This document shows positions 54,933-63,962 of a stretch of DNA of 64,000 nt, piece by piece. Location of the stretch: the NCBI RefSeq assembly GCF_038502225.1, contig NC_091390.1, forward strand, positions 9,832,244 to 9,896,243. Direction: 5' to 3'. Position numbers and translations under genes: made by a program. Source of the stretch: Cherax quadricarinatus. Taxonomy: Eukaryota > Arthropoda > Malacostraca > Decapoda > Parastacidae. The stretch's first letter is position 1; every line of letters starts with the position of its first letter. The notes beneath the pieces were generated by a model. The model did not search any database, was not told the origin of the DNA, and was given only the letters and a program-made list of their open reading frames with translations.

Positions 54933-56540
54933 TTAAACGTGATTTAATGGTTTCGTCTTAGCAAAGTTAATGTCGGGGGAGGAGTTTGGATTAAAGCCCG
55001 TGATAGTGTTGCCATCAGTGGATGTGTGTTTGTAGGTGCTACGGACCCGTTTCCTGGAGGGGGAGGAAGAGATGGATCTGTTTTTATGTTCTTTGGTCTG
55101 TCCGTCAGAAGTTGGGGTAGGTTTAGGTTTGAGTGGATTTTGTCTGGAGGAGGTGGAGTTGGACCTGGATGAGGTTTTGGTTGTGGTGGAGTGGGCGAAG
55201 GTGGATGCAGAAGAAGTGGAAGTTTTGGTAAGCTGTGAGGAAGTGGAAGCTTTGGAAGGGGATGAAGTGGGTAAGGAAGTAGGGGGAGGGGTGGTCGTAG
55301 CAGTAGCAGTAGGGGTGTTGGTGGGAGGTGTAGAAGTAGTGAAGAGAGGTAGTGGAGGAGGAGAGCTGGTGGGAGTAGGAAGTGGGGGGGTGGGAGAGAG
55401 GAAGGAGGGAGAGGTTGTAGGAGGCTTGGAAGAGAAGCAGGAAGGAGGGATAATTAAAGAGGGAAGATTGTTAGCAGACAAGATTAGGTTAAGGACATGT
55501 GAGTAGTCTGATTGGTAAGCTTGTGAGATTACCATCGCAGAGTGGGCAGCAGTGGCAAGTTGACAGTTAGTTTTGTAGTCTAGTGTGGGTGTAGAAGGAG
55601 AAGTGCTTGTAGTCTGTGTGTTGGTGTTTGATGTGTGTAGAGTAGAAGAGGTAGACCAAGTGCGTGGGGAGGCCCAGGCATTTGGGGTAGGGGAGGGAGG
55701 TGTGGAAGGGGAGGGAGGTAAGGAAGGGGAGGGAGGAGCAGGGAAGGGGTTGGGGAGGAAGGGAGGTTGGCTTGCTCTGAGGGAGGAGAGAATGTGCTTT
55801 CTAGAAGGGCAGGAATTTGCAACTGCAGTGTGTGACCCGCCGCAGTTAGAACATTTAAGGGGGAGGTTGCAAGTATTCCAGAAGTGGCCAGTTGCTGAAC
55901 ATCTGGAGCAGACTTGTGTAGATGTGCATGTGTTTTTGTCGTGGCCGAATTTGTAGCATTTAAGACATTGTGTGATTGGGTGGAAGTTCGGAGTGAAGAG
56001 AGCGTTTGGAGGAATGCGGATGGTCTTGGCAAAGATTCCTTGACTGAAGAGTGTAGAGGCGTCAGCAGGAGTAGAACAGCGTATTTTGAGAATGGTAGAG
56101 TTTTCTGGTCTGTAAATATCGTCAACAGAGACTTTGTTCTTAGTACTGATATCTTTTATTAAGTCTTCTTTGTCTGTGTCATAGGCTGTCAGGAGAGAGT
56201 AGTCTACGTGTTTAGCAATGACTGTGCTTTTGGCACGGTGCTCAGGAGTCCAAATAATGGTGAAGCCTGCGTTGAGAAGTTTTTGTCTGGTATCGCTTGA
56301 GGTGTACGCTTCGTAGGAATGTTTGTCAAGAAGGAGTTTGAAGCCTGAGTTGGTTTTGAAGACTTTAAGTTGAGGTGCACCAGTGATCTGATATAATAAA
56401 TTTTCCGGACAGATAGTGGCATCAGGATTAGAAAATTTGAGGTTTAGCGAGAAGGAATTGGATTTAGAAGAAGCAGAGGCAGGTGTGGGAGGTTGGGGGA
56501 GAGTGGAAGGGGGGTGGGAGGTGGAAGGCAACGAAGGCAT
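54933..56540 (-). CDS. Jockey-B ORF1: gag-like RNA-binding protein with CCHC knuckles (535 aa)
   Basis: Intact frame starting MPSLPSTSHPPSTLPQPPTP. Residues about 30-190 form an RRM-like/esterase-less gag region (KVFKTNSGFKLLLDKHSYEA, LKIRCSTPADASTLF). Residues about 195-250 hold CLKCYKFGHDKNTC, CSRCSATGHFWNTC and CSNCGGSHTAVANSC. The C-terminal half is a long Ser/Thr/Pro low-complexity region. The layout is that of Jockey/I ORF1 proteins that package element RNA. The ATG at 56540 is the first in frame and follows the monomer-containing leader. Confidence 0.85.
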   Translation of the reverse strand: MPSLPSTSHPPSTLPQPPTPASASSKSNSFSLNLKFSNPDATICPENLLYQITGAPQLKVFKTNSGFKLLLDKHSYEAYTSSDTRQKLLNAGFTIIWTPEHRAKSTVIAKHVDYSLLTAYDTDKEDLIKDISTKNKVSVDDIYRPENSTILKIRCSTPADASTLFSQGIFAKTIRIPPNALFTPNFHPITQCLKCYKFGHDKNTCTSTQVCSRCSATGHFWNTCNLPLKCSNCGGSHTAVANSCPSRKHILSSLRASQPPFLPNPFPAPPSPSLPPSPSTPPSPTPNAWASPRTWSTSSTLHTSNTNTQTTSTSPSTPTLDYKTNCQLATAAHSAMVISQAYQSDYSHVLNLILSANNLPSLIIPPSCFSSKPPTTSPSFLSPTPPLPTPTSSPPPLPLFTTSTPPTNTPTATATTTPPPTSLPTSSPSKASTSSQLTKTSTSSASTFAHSTTTKTSSRSNSTSSRQNPLKPKPTPTSDGQTKEHKNRSISSSPSRKRVRSTYKHTSTDGNTITGFNPNSSPDINFAKTKPLNHV

Positions 56541-57150
56541 CGTCTAATTACGAAAAGATGTAATTGGAGGTGACAATCGGCCAAAAAGTGAGAGTACTCA
56601 GCTAGGCAAGTACGTGTAAGTAGACACACGTACTTGCCTGGCGCAGGACACTGAGGAGGTGAACTGTAGCTTGATGGAGCACTGTATATCCTGAGTGGTG
56701 GCGAGACTGGCTGTATGGCGTGTAGTCAACAGACGAAGAGAATTCAGGCAGCAAGAGGCTTCCTGCCCTTCGGTCGGCAACCACCGACGCACCAATCCTG
56801 ATGGTGGAGAGGAAGACGAAGGTCCAGCAAGCACTGTATATCCTGAGTGGTGGCGAGACTGGCTGTATGGCGTGTAGTCAACAGGCGAAGAGAATTCAGG
56901 CAGCAAGAGGCTTCCTGCCCTTCGGTCGGCAACCACCGACGCACCAATCCTGATGGTGGAGAGGAAGACGAAGGTCCAGCAAGCACTACTCAACACGGGG
57001 TAATTCGAGAGAGGCGAGATCGTCGATGTGTTAGGTAAGCACACGTCACCACTCGACTGACACTGGCATACGTGCTGAGAAGGAGCTTATAAACCGTTGG
57101 CAGGAGAGGTGAAGCAGTCAGAGGCAGTGTAACACTTATTCAATGTTGAA
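56541..57150 (-). promoter_or_regulatory. Jockey-B 5' UTR with tandem monomers
   Basis: Holds two 152-bp direct repeats and upstream sequence to about 57150. Internal pol II promoters of LINEs lie in this region; the monomer arrangement recalls L1 promoter monomers. The exact transcription start is not identified. Confidence 0.5.
56679..56982. repeat. Two 152-bp tandem repeats in the Jockey-B leader
   Basis: Units 56679-56830 and 56831-56982, both starting GCACTGTATATCCTGAGTGG and nearly identical. A third start, GCACTACTC, follows at 56983. Confidence 0.9.
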
Positions 57151-57361
57151 GTAGGTCGTGCCCAAGAATTAGGCAAGCGAAGAATTCCCAAGTATTAAGA
57201 TCCCAAGAAGATGCAGTGTCTGACAGGTTTGTAGATGAATGGTTCAGAGAACCGACATGTTGATAAATTAGACACATGTGCAAACCTGTCAGACACTGCA
57301 TCTTCTTGGGATCTTAATACTTGGGAATTCTTCGCTTGCCTAATTCTTGGGCACGACCTAC
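57151..57361. repeat. Perfect 81-bp inverted repeat with a 49-bp spacer
   Basis: Arms 57151-57231 and 57281-57361, no mismatch found. Outer ends GTAGGTCGTG / CACGACCTAC, inner ends TGACAGGTTTG / CAAACCTGTCA. The spacer is tail sequence of the hammerhead element also seen at 51650-51700. It sits at the junction of Jockey-B and CR1-C. Confidence 0.95.
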
Positions 57362-59978
57362 TTCTGTTACTTATACTTCTTGAGATAAATCCAAGTAATC
57401 TGTTGGCCTTGTTGCGCACACTAAGGCACTACTGTCTTGGGTTTAGATTTCTGCTTACCATGACTCCCAAGTCTTTTTCACATTCTGTATGATCAAGCTC
57501 TACTTCACCTAGATTATAGCTTCGAGGGTTATTTTCATTACCAAGGGCAAGTACCTTACACTTATCCACATTGAACTTCATCTGCCATTTTTCAGACCAA
57601 GACATTAATTTGTCCAAATCGTCCTGGAGTTCATTGATATCCTCCTCAGAATGAATTATACGGCCTATCTTTGTATCATCAGCAAATTTACTCATGTCAC
57701 TCGTAATTCCTTCATCAAGGTCATTAATGTAAATTATGAACAAGAGAGGGCCTAAAACTGATCCTTGTGGAACGCCACTAGTGACTAATCCCCATTCAGA
57801 TTTCACTCCATTAATGGTAACTCTCTGCTTTCTATTGGTTAGCCATGCCTCAATCCATGCTAGAACTTTACCTCCTATACCATGAGCTACCACTTTTCTT
57901 AAGAGTCTCTTGTAAGGTACTCTATCGAAAGCTTTACTAAAATCCAAATAAACAATATCATATTCCTTATCGCTGTCAACTGCCTCAAATGTTCTATTGA
58001 AGAAAGTCAGTAAGTTTGTCAGGCAGGAACGACCTCTCGTGAATCCATGCTGAGATTCATTTATCAAGTTATGTTCTTCAAGGTGACTACTGATAATGTC
58101 AGCTATAATTGATTCTAATAACTTGCCCACTATAGATGTCAGGCTTATTGGACGGTAATTTGAAGGAGTGGATTTATCCCCTGATTTGAATATAGGAACC
58201 ACATTAGCCATCTTCCACAACTCTGGCACAACACTGGTAAGGATGGATGCATTGAATACACTCGTTAATGGCTGACTAAGCTCCATCTTGCATTCCTTAA
58301 GTACCCTGGAAAACAGCTCATCGGGTCCCGGGGACTTATTTTGCTTCAGTTTGTCTATCTGTTTAATAACCATGTCCCTCGTGACAGTAATATTAGTTAA
58401 CTTAAATTCATCAGGAACTAAGTAATCGCTGATTACTGGAATCTCATTTACATCTTCCTGTGTAAAAACTGACAAAAAATAGTCATTAAATAAGGAGCAC
58501 ATTTCCAGTTCGTTATCCGTCAGCTGTCCATTCCCAATTTTCAGAGGTCCTACTTTTTCCTTCACCTTCGTCCTATACACTTGAAAGAATCCCTTTGGAT
58601 TAGTCTTTGATTCATTAGCAACTCTAATTTCATAGTCACGTTTAGCCTTTCTAATCGCCTTTTTTACTTCTCTTTTAAGCTGAACATATTGGTCGGTAAG
58701 GTTAACCTCTCCTCTTCTGATGCGCCTATAAATTCCCCTTTTCTCCCGTAATAGATGCTTTAGCCTCCTGTTAACCCATTTGGGATCGTTATTATTAGAC
58801 CTAATTTCTCTCTGGGGAATGTATATACTCTGGGCACTGTGTACATAAGAACATAAGAAAGGAGGAACACTGCAGCAGGCCTGTTGGCCCATACTAGGCA
58901 GGTCCTTTACAATTCATCCCACTAACAAACATTTGACCAACCCAATTTTCAATGCTACCCAAGAAATAAGCTCTGATGTGCAAGTCCCACTCAAATCCAA
59001 CCCATCCCACTCATGTATTTATCCAACCTAAATTTGAAACTACCCAAAGTCCTAGCCTCAATAACCCAACTAGGTAGACTGTTCCACTCATCTACTACCC
59101 TATTTCCAAACATTATTAAGAAAACAATCATAAAAGCAGATCCCTTCATATTCATAAGTATGATTATCGTCAATAAAATCATTAGCTGGATAACCCCAAT
59201 CAAGATTAGACAGATGTTCCCTAAGTCCATTATAATCGGCAGAACGAAAATCAGGGATTTTTACTGTATTATCATTATTCTTGCATTCCCAATTAATGCT
59301 AAAGGTGATGGATTTGTGATCACTTGCGCCAAGCTCTTCAGTGATCTCCAGATTATTCACGAGTGTTTCCTTATTTGACAAGACTAGGTCTAGCAAATTA
59401 TTACCCCTGGTAGGCTCAGTTACACTCTGTTTCAGAAAACAGTCCTGAACTGTTTCCATGAAGTCACTGGACTCTAGATTACCTGTCAAAGAATTCCAGT
59501 CAATTTGGCTAAAGTTAAAGTCCCCTACTATGACTATGTTACTGTGTCCAGAAGCCCTAACAATTCCGTCCCAAAGAAGTCTCCCTCTATCGTGATCCAA
59601 GCCTGGAGGTCGGTATATTACACCTAGAATTAGTTTTTCTTGACCCTCCACGAACTCTACCCAAACAGACTCTGTTACTGCTCCATCTATTTTTATACCT
59701 GTTTTTATGCAACAATTAATATTTTCTCGAACATACAATGCAACTCCTCCCCCCTTCCCATTACATCTATCCACATTGAACAACTTAAATCCCTGAATAT
59801 TACACTCAGCAGTCATATCCCGACTCTTTAAATCATACCACGTTTCAGTTAAAGCAATGATATCAAAGTTCCCAGCACATGCTACCAAACGTAGTTCATT
59901 AATTTTATTTCTTGCACTTCGACTGTTAGCATAAAATACCATCATATGTTTTTTCTTCTGCACATTTTTCCTATTCAT
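57362..59978 (-). pseudogene. CR1-C ORF2: endonuclease and RT (interrupted, C-terminus lost)
   Basis: Endonuclease 59978-59110: MVFYANSRSARNKINEL, ALTETWYDLKSRD, VIVGDFNFSQIDWNSL, NLLDLVLSNKETL, LGASDHKSITF, the full APE set. A 0.26-kb LINE fragment interrupts it after FYDCFLNNV. RT 58830-57429: [84 protein letters not shown] (FADD). After NLNPRQ a stop, then VRNKANRLLGFISRSISNRS, where the copy is cut. The RT core itself is open. Confidence 0.85.
58848..59108 (-). mobile_element. CR1-C LINE 3' fragment nested in CR1-C ORF2
   Basis: Reads FGNRVVDEWNSLPSWVIEAR and LDKYMSGMGWI, then the 3' UTR and tail CTTATGTTCTTATG (minus strand). It matches 62595-62849. Around it ORF2 reads FYDCFLNNV ... 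AQSIYIPQREI. Confidence 0.85.
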
Positions 59979-60969
59979 CTTTGTTTTTACACAATTTCTG
60001 AAATTATCATTACCCAGAGTTACTCCATGTCAGTTACTATTAAGATTCTTAATATCAGAGCATAAGTCAATATATCCATACTCATTATTAATCATTTCTA
60101 AACCCATACCTCTAACTAATCCTAGTTTAAAGTCCTAACAACCCCCTCAACTGAGTTAGCAAGAAAACCCACACCTGCCCTGGATAAGTGAACCCCATCC
60201 CTGGCATACATGTCATTTCGGCCATAGAAGTTGTCCCAGTTGTCAATGAATGGTACTGCATTATCCTTACAGTGTTTATCCAGCCAACAATTAATACCAA
60301 TTGCTCTGGACAACCATTCATTACCAACACCTCTTCTTGGCAAAATGCCACATATAACAGGGCGCCCCCCCTTCTTCCTAATCATGTCTATAGCTGTCCT
60401 GAACTTTCTAACTAAATCCTCACTTCTACGCTTGCCTACATCATTGCCTCCAGCACTGAGGCAAATAATAGGATTGATCCCATTACCGTTCATGATGTTG
60501 TCAAGCCGGCTAACAATGTCCTCCATCCCAGCCCCAGGAAAGCATACCCTTTGTCTCCTACTCCTGTCCTTCAAGCAGAATGCCCTGTCCATGTATCTAA
60601 CCTGGCTATCCCCAACAACAACAATATTCTTACCTTCCTTGTTGTCGTTCGTCGTGACGATCCCAGTAGTCGACTCACATTCGTCGGGTAGCACCGAGAA
60701 TGCGTTGGAGGTTTCCACGGGAGTTTCCACAGCAGTCTCTTTCTTCTTCATCGTTTCTGGCTTTTCATTCGTCTTCTTGATCGTCAACTTCGTCGTCCCC
60801 TGCTGTCCAGCCACTGACCACGATCCCTTCTTGACCTGAGGACTCGAAACAGGAGGACTACTACGAATCCTCTTGTTTTCCTCGGTCAATCGCCGTATCT
60901 CCATCTTCGCTGCCCTCAATTCTTCCTTAAGTTGTTAGGTAAGACACATATGCAACAGTTAGACATCTT

Positions 60970-61015
60970 TATTCCGAAACGTTTCGCCTACACAGTAGGC
61001 TTCTTCAGTCGAATA
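60970..61015 (-). ncRNA. Hammerhead-like motif H7 (inverted unit)
   Basis: Minus strand: TATTCGA, CTGAAGA, stem II GCCTAC-TGT-GTAGGC, GAAA, ACGT, T, TCGGAATA. Stem I TATTCGA/TCGGAATA pairs with one bulged G. Confidence 0.65.
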
Positions 61016-61401
61016 CAGAAAGTAGGCAGGAGCAGTAGAGATGTGAAGACGATGTAATCAGTCCATCACCCTTAAAGTCGTAGAATTTGAGGTTGTCAGT
61101 CCCTCGGCATCTTGGTACAGAAAACACCTTGGACAAGCTTTTCAAGTGAGAAGGGTTGGATCTGAGAGGGACATGACCTCTCAGTTGCCTCTCACTACTA
61201 CTACTACTACTACTACTACCCTGCACCTCTCCTTCCGACAGTATTTAAGCCTCCACACTGTCGCTTGATCTTCAGATAGTTCCTGACTATGGAACTGAAC
61301 TTCTCCAGGCCGAGGGACTGACAACCTCAAATTCTACGACTTTAAGGGTGATGGACTGATTACATCGTCTTCACATCTCTACTGCTCCTGCCTACTTTCT
61401 G

Positions 61402-61447
61402 TATTCGACTGAAGAAGCCTACTGTGTAGGCGAAACGTTTCGGAATA
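61402..61447 (+). ncRNA. Hammerhead-like motif H8 (best example)
   Basis: TATTCGA + CTGAAGA + A + GCCTAC-TGT-GTAGGC + GAAA + CGT + T + TCGGAATA. All core positions are present; stem I is 7 bp with one bulge and stem II 6 bp. There is one extra A between the CTGANGA box and stem II. Stem III would be only the palindromic ACGT, so activity would be expected from dimers or tandem transcripts. Confidence 0.65.
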
Positions 61448-61836
61448 AAGATGTCTAACTGTTGCATATGTGTCTTACCTAACAACCTGTCGGTATTGTA
61501 TACCATTTTGATGTTCATCTTGTCAGACACTGCAACACGTGGCATCTTGGTACAGAAAACACCTTGGACAAGCTTTTCAAGTGAGAAGGGTTGGATCTGA
61601 GAGGGACATGACCTCTCAGTTGCCTCTCACTACTACTACTACTACTACTACTACCCTGCACCTCTCCTTCCGACAGTATTTAAGCCTCCACACTGTCGCT
61701 TGATCTTCAGATAGTTCCTGACTATGGAACTGAACTTCTCCAGGCCGAGGGACTGACAACCTCAAATTCTACGACTTTAAGGGTGATGGACTGATTACAT
61801 CGTCTTCACATCTCTACTGCTCCTGCCTACTTTCTG

Positions 61837-61882
61837 TATTCGACTGAAGAAGCCTACTGTGTAGGCGAAACGTTTCGGAATA
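61837..61882 (+). ncRNA. Hammerhead-like motif H9
   Basis: Identical to H8, 435 bp downstream. Two cleavable sites in tandem would release a unit-length RNA. Confidence 0.65.
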
Positions 61883-62096
61883 AAGATGTCTAACTGTTGC
61901 ATATGTGTCTTACCTAACAACCTGTCGGTATTGTATACCATTTTGATGTTCATCTTCCTTAAGTTGCTGGTAAAGTTGCTCGATGGAGGGCATCTTGGTT
62001 CAGTCCACGGGAGCAAACAAGACACTTCTTCACAGAGTTAAGTACAGGTCACCACTGAGAGTTAAGTACAGGTCACCACTTAGCCATAGAACTTAG

Positions 62097-62849
62097 CCAT
62101 ACAGATTGCGAAAAGGACTTGCGGGTTATGGTGAGCAGCAACCTTAAACCAAGACAGGAATGCCTAAGCGTACGTAATAAGGCAAATAGATTACTGGGAT
62201 TTATATCAAGAAGTGTAAGCAACAGAAGTCCAGAGGTCATACTGCAGCTTTATACATCATTAGTAAGGCCTCACCTAGATTATGCAGCTCAATTCTGGTC
62301 TCCATATTACAGAATGGACATAAATTCGTTAGAAAACATTCAGCGTAGGATGACTAAATTAATACATAGCATTAGAAATCTTCCTTATGAAGAAAGATTG
62401 AAGACTCTTAAGTTACATTCACTTGTTAGACGAAGAATGAGGGGAGACCTGATCGAAGTGTATAAGTGGAAGATAGGTATTAATAAAGGGGATATTAACA
62501 AGGTCTTGAGGATATCTCTCCAAGAGAGAACCCGCAGTAATGGATTTAAATTAGATAAGTTTAGATTTAGAAAGGACATAGGAAAGTATTGGTTTGGAAA
62601 TAGGGTAGTTGATGAGTGGAACAGTCTACCTAGTTGGGTTATTGAGGCTAGGACTTTGGGTAGTTTCAAATTTAGGTTGGATAAGTACATGAGTGGGAGG
62701 GGTTGGATTTGAGTGAGACTTTCACATCAGAGCTTATTTCTTGGGTATCATTGAAAATTGGGTTGGGCAAATGTTTTGTTAGTGGGATGAATTGTAAAGG
62801 ACCTGCCTAGTATGGGCCAACAGGCCTCCTGCAGTGTTCCTCCTTTCTT
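62097..62849 (+). pseudogene. CR1-C LINE 3' end (RT tail), plus strand
   Basis: Open from about 62100 to 62712: CEKDLRVMVSSNLKPRQ, VRNKANRLLGFISRSVSNRS, LVRPHLDYAAQFWSPYYRMD, KYWFGNRVVDEWNSLPSWVI, DKYMSGRGWI, then the 3' UTR with TATGGGCCAACAGGCCTCCT and tail TTCTTATGTTCTTATG. It is 5'-truncated and head-to-head with the minus-strand copy. The overlapping segment differs at many positions, so it is an independent copy. Confidence 0.85.
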
Positions 62850-63326
62850 ATGTTCTTATGTATGAGAAATTATCAAACAGAATGTCGAAGGCATCTTCAA
62901 AAGCGGCAACCACCAGTAGCTACATTGAGGCAAGAATTAATTAACATATATGTATATAACTTATGGAAATTGCTAGTTCTAAAAGCTAACCAGTATAAAC
63001 GAGAGCCTGCAAAATTTTGGAGTAAGATTCGGCAAATTTTAGGTGCAAAACACAAGGCCCCTAACTACCTAATTCATACCTTCACTGATGATGATGATGA
63101 AGATGTTGAGATTAAACTTGATGATCCACAGGACCAGACTAATTTGATTGGTGATGTATTGCAGAAAATTCTCTCCCACAATAACAGTCGTCGATTTAAT
63201 AATAATCATTATCAGTTGGTAAATGAATGGAGAAATGAGAACTTAGCTGATCTAAAACCACTACCTGCCATCGATACATCAACTCTTGACGAGACACACC
63301 CGCTTACAAGACCTATCACACTATGA
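62850..63326 (+). pseudogene. Jockey-A ORF2 linker between endonuclease and RT
   Basis: Open frame with RRHLQKRQPPVATLRQELIN, EPAKFWSKIRQILG and LTRPITL, matching the Jockey-B linker (AFWNFIKKIRG and following) and leading into the RT. It probably continues the endonuclease at 51175-51654 with about 90 codons missing between. It ends where the hammerhead array 63327-64000 begins. Confidence 0.65.
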
Positions 63327-63361
63327 AAGTTAAGACACATGTGCAACATCTGGATATCTTT

Positions 63362-63401
63362 ATTGTAGACGTTTCGCCATCCAGTGGCTTTATCAATACA
63401 G
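63362..63401 (-). ncRNA. Hammerhead-like motif H10
   Basis: Minus strand: TGTAT, TTGATAA, stem II GCCA-CTGGA-TGGC, GAAA, ACGT, C, TACA. U3/A8 type. Confidence 0.55.
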
Positions 63402-63778
63402 ATTCTAGGACATAATAGGAAGACAGTAGAACTATATACAAAAGATGAGGTAATCAGTCCCTCGGCCTTGGAGTTAGTGTTCACAGCATCGTGGTGGAGG
63501 AGAATCTGGAGCAAAGGCAAGAAGACTGACGTTTATATAGGCGTCAGTGGAAGGGACGGGCAGCAGACGAGGGCAGTCACTGGTAGGCGGGATTCCCCAG
63601 TGGAAGTAGGTCCTTCCCAAAGAGATGGGTTAGTTGCAGCAGCCGTGAAGAAGGTCTTGTAGATGTCCTCTGAACCAAGATTCCATGATGTTGCAGTGTC
63701 TGACAAGTTGTGTAAGAAAGGTATAAAATACCGACAATATGAAAGTTAAGACACATGTGCAACATCTGGATATCTTTA

Positions 63779-63817
63779 TTGTAGACGTTTCGCCATCCAG
63801 TGGCTTTATCAATACAG
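63779..63817 (-). ncRNA. Hammerhead-like motif H11
   Basis: Same sequence as H10, one unit away. U3/A8 type. Confidence 0.55.
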
Positions 63818-63962
63818 ATTCTAGGACATAATAGGAAGACAGTAGAACTATATACAAAAGATGAGGTAATCAGTCCCTCGGCCTTGGAGTTAGTGTTCAC
63901 AGCATCGTGTTCACAGTATCTTTTGTATATAGTTCTACTGTCTTCCTATTATGTCCTAGAAT

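Larger units (their letters stand above)
51861..57150 (-). mobile_element. Jockey-B LINE, nearly full length
   Basis: Minus-strand element: 5' UTR with two 152-bp monomers, ORF1 56540-54933, ORF2 54931-52195 (frameshifted), a 3' UTR, and a (CGTT)n-like tail at about 51862-51878 (CGAACGAACGAACG on the plus strand). Confidence 0.85.
60935..61952. mobile_element. Hammerhead array (H-I): inverted partial unit plus tandem direct units, 14-bp target duplication
   Basis: Flanked by TCTTCCTTAAGTTG (60921-60934 and 61953-61966). The inverted unit is 60935 to about 61110. Direct sequence then follows with hammerhead cores at 61402 and 61837, period 435 bp. Units contain a (CTA)n run, GATGGACTGATTACATCGTC and an AATAAA just after each core. 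Confidence 0.9.
60122..61993 (-). pseudogene. CR1-C ORF1 with coiled coil and SGNH/GDSL esterase domain, split by a hammerhead array
   Basis: Starts MPSIEQLYQQLKEE (61993-61953), is interrupted by 60935-61952, and continues LRAAKMEIRRLTEENKRIRS, giving a short N-terminal helix. From about 60610 it has the esterase blocks VVVGDSQVRYMD (block I, GDS), GNGINPIICLSAGGNDVG (block III, GGND), and YARDGVHLSRAG (catalytic D-x2-H). The catalytic Ser, Asp and His all look intact. Esterase ORF1 proteins are known in CR1-like LINEs; their role is not settled. Without the insertion the ORF would be intact. Confidence 0.8.
57362..62096 (-). mobile_element. CR1-C LINE, near full length but lacking its 3' end
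   Basis: Minus strand: 5' UTR (about 62096-61994, with a tandem GAGTTAAGTACAGGTCACCA pair), ORF1 61993-60122 (split by a hammerhead array), ORF2 59978 to about 57362 (split by a CR1-C 3' fragment). It stops at the hairpin 57151-57361, just after SISNRS, so the RT tail and 3' UTR are missing. Confidence 0.85.

Noticed and set aside
55036..55956. Plus-strand Glu/Val/Gly-rich open frames opposite Jockey-B ORF1.
   Set aside because: Antisense shadow of the Ser/Thr/Pro-rich part of ORF1.
57362..62849. Head-to-head CR1-C copies looked like one twin-primed insertion (inverted 5' part plus direct 3' part).
   Set aside because: The two pieces overlap by about 120 bp around CEKDL...SNRS and differ at many positions there. 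A single RNA would give identical sequence, so they are separate copies.
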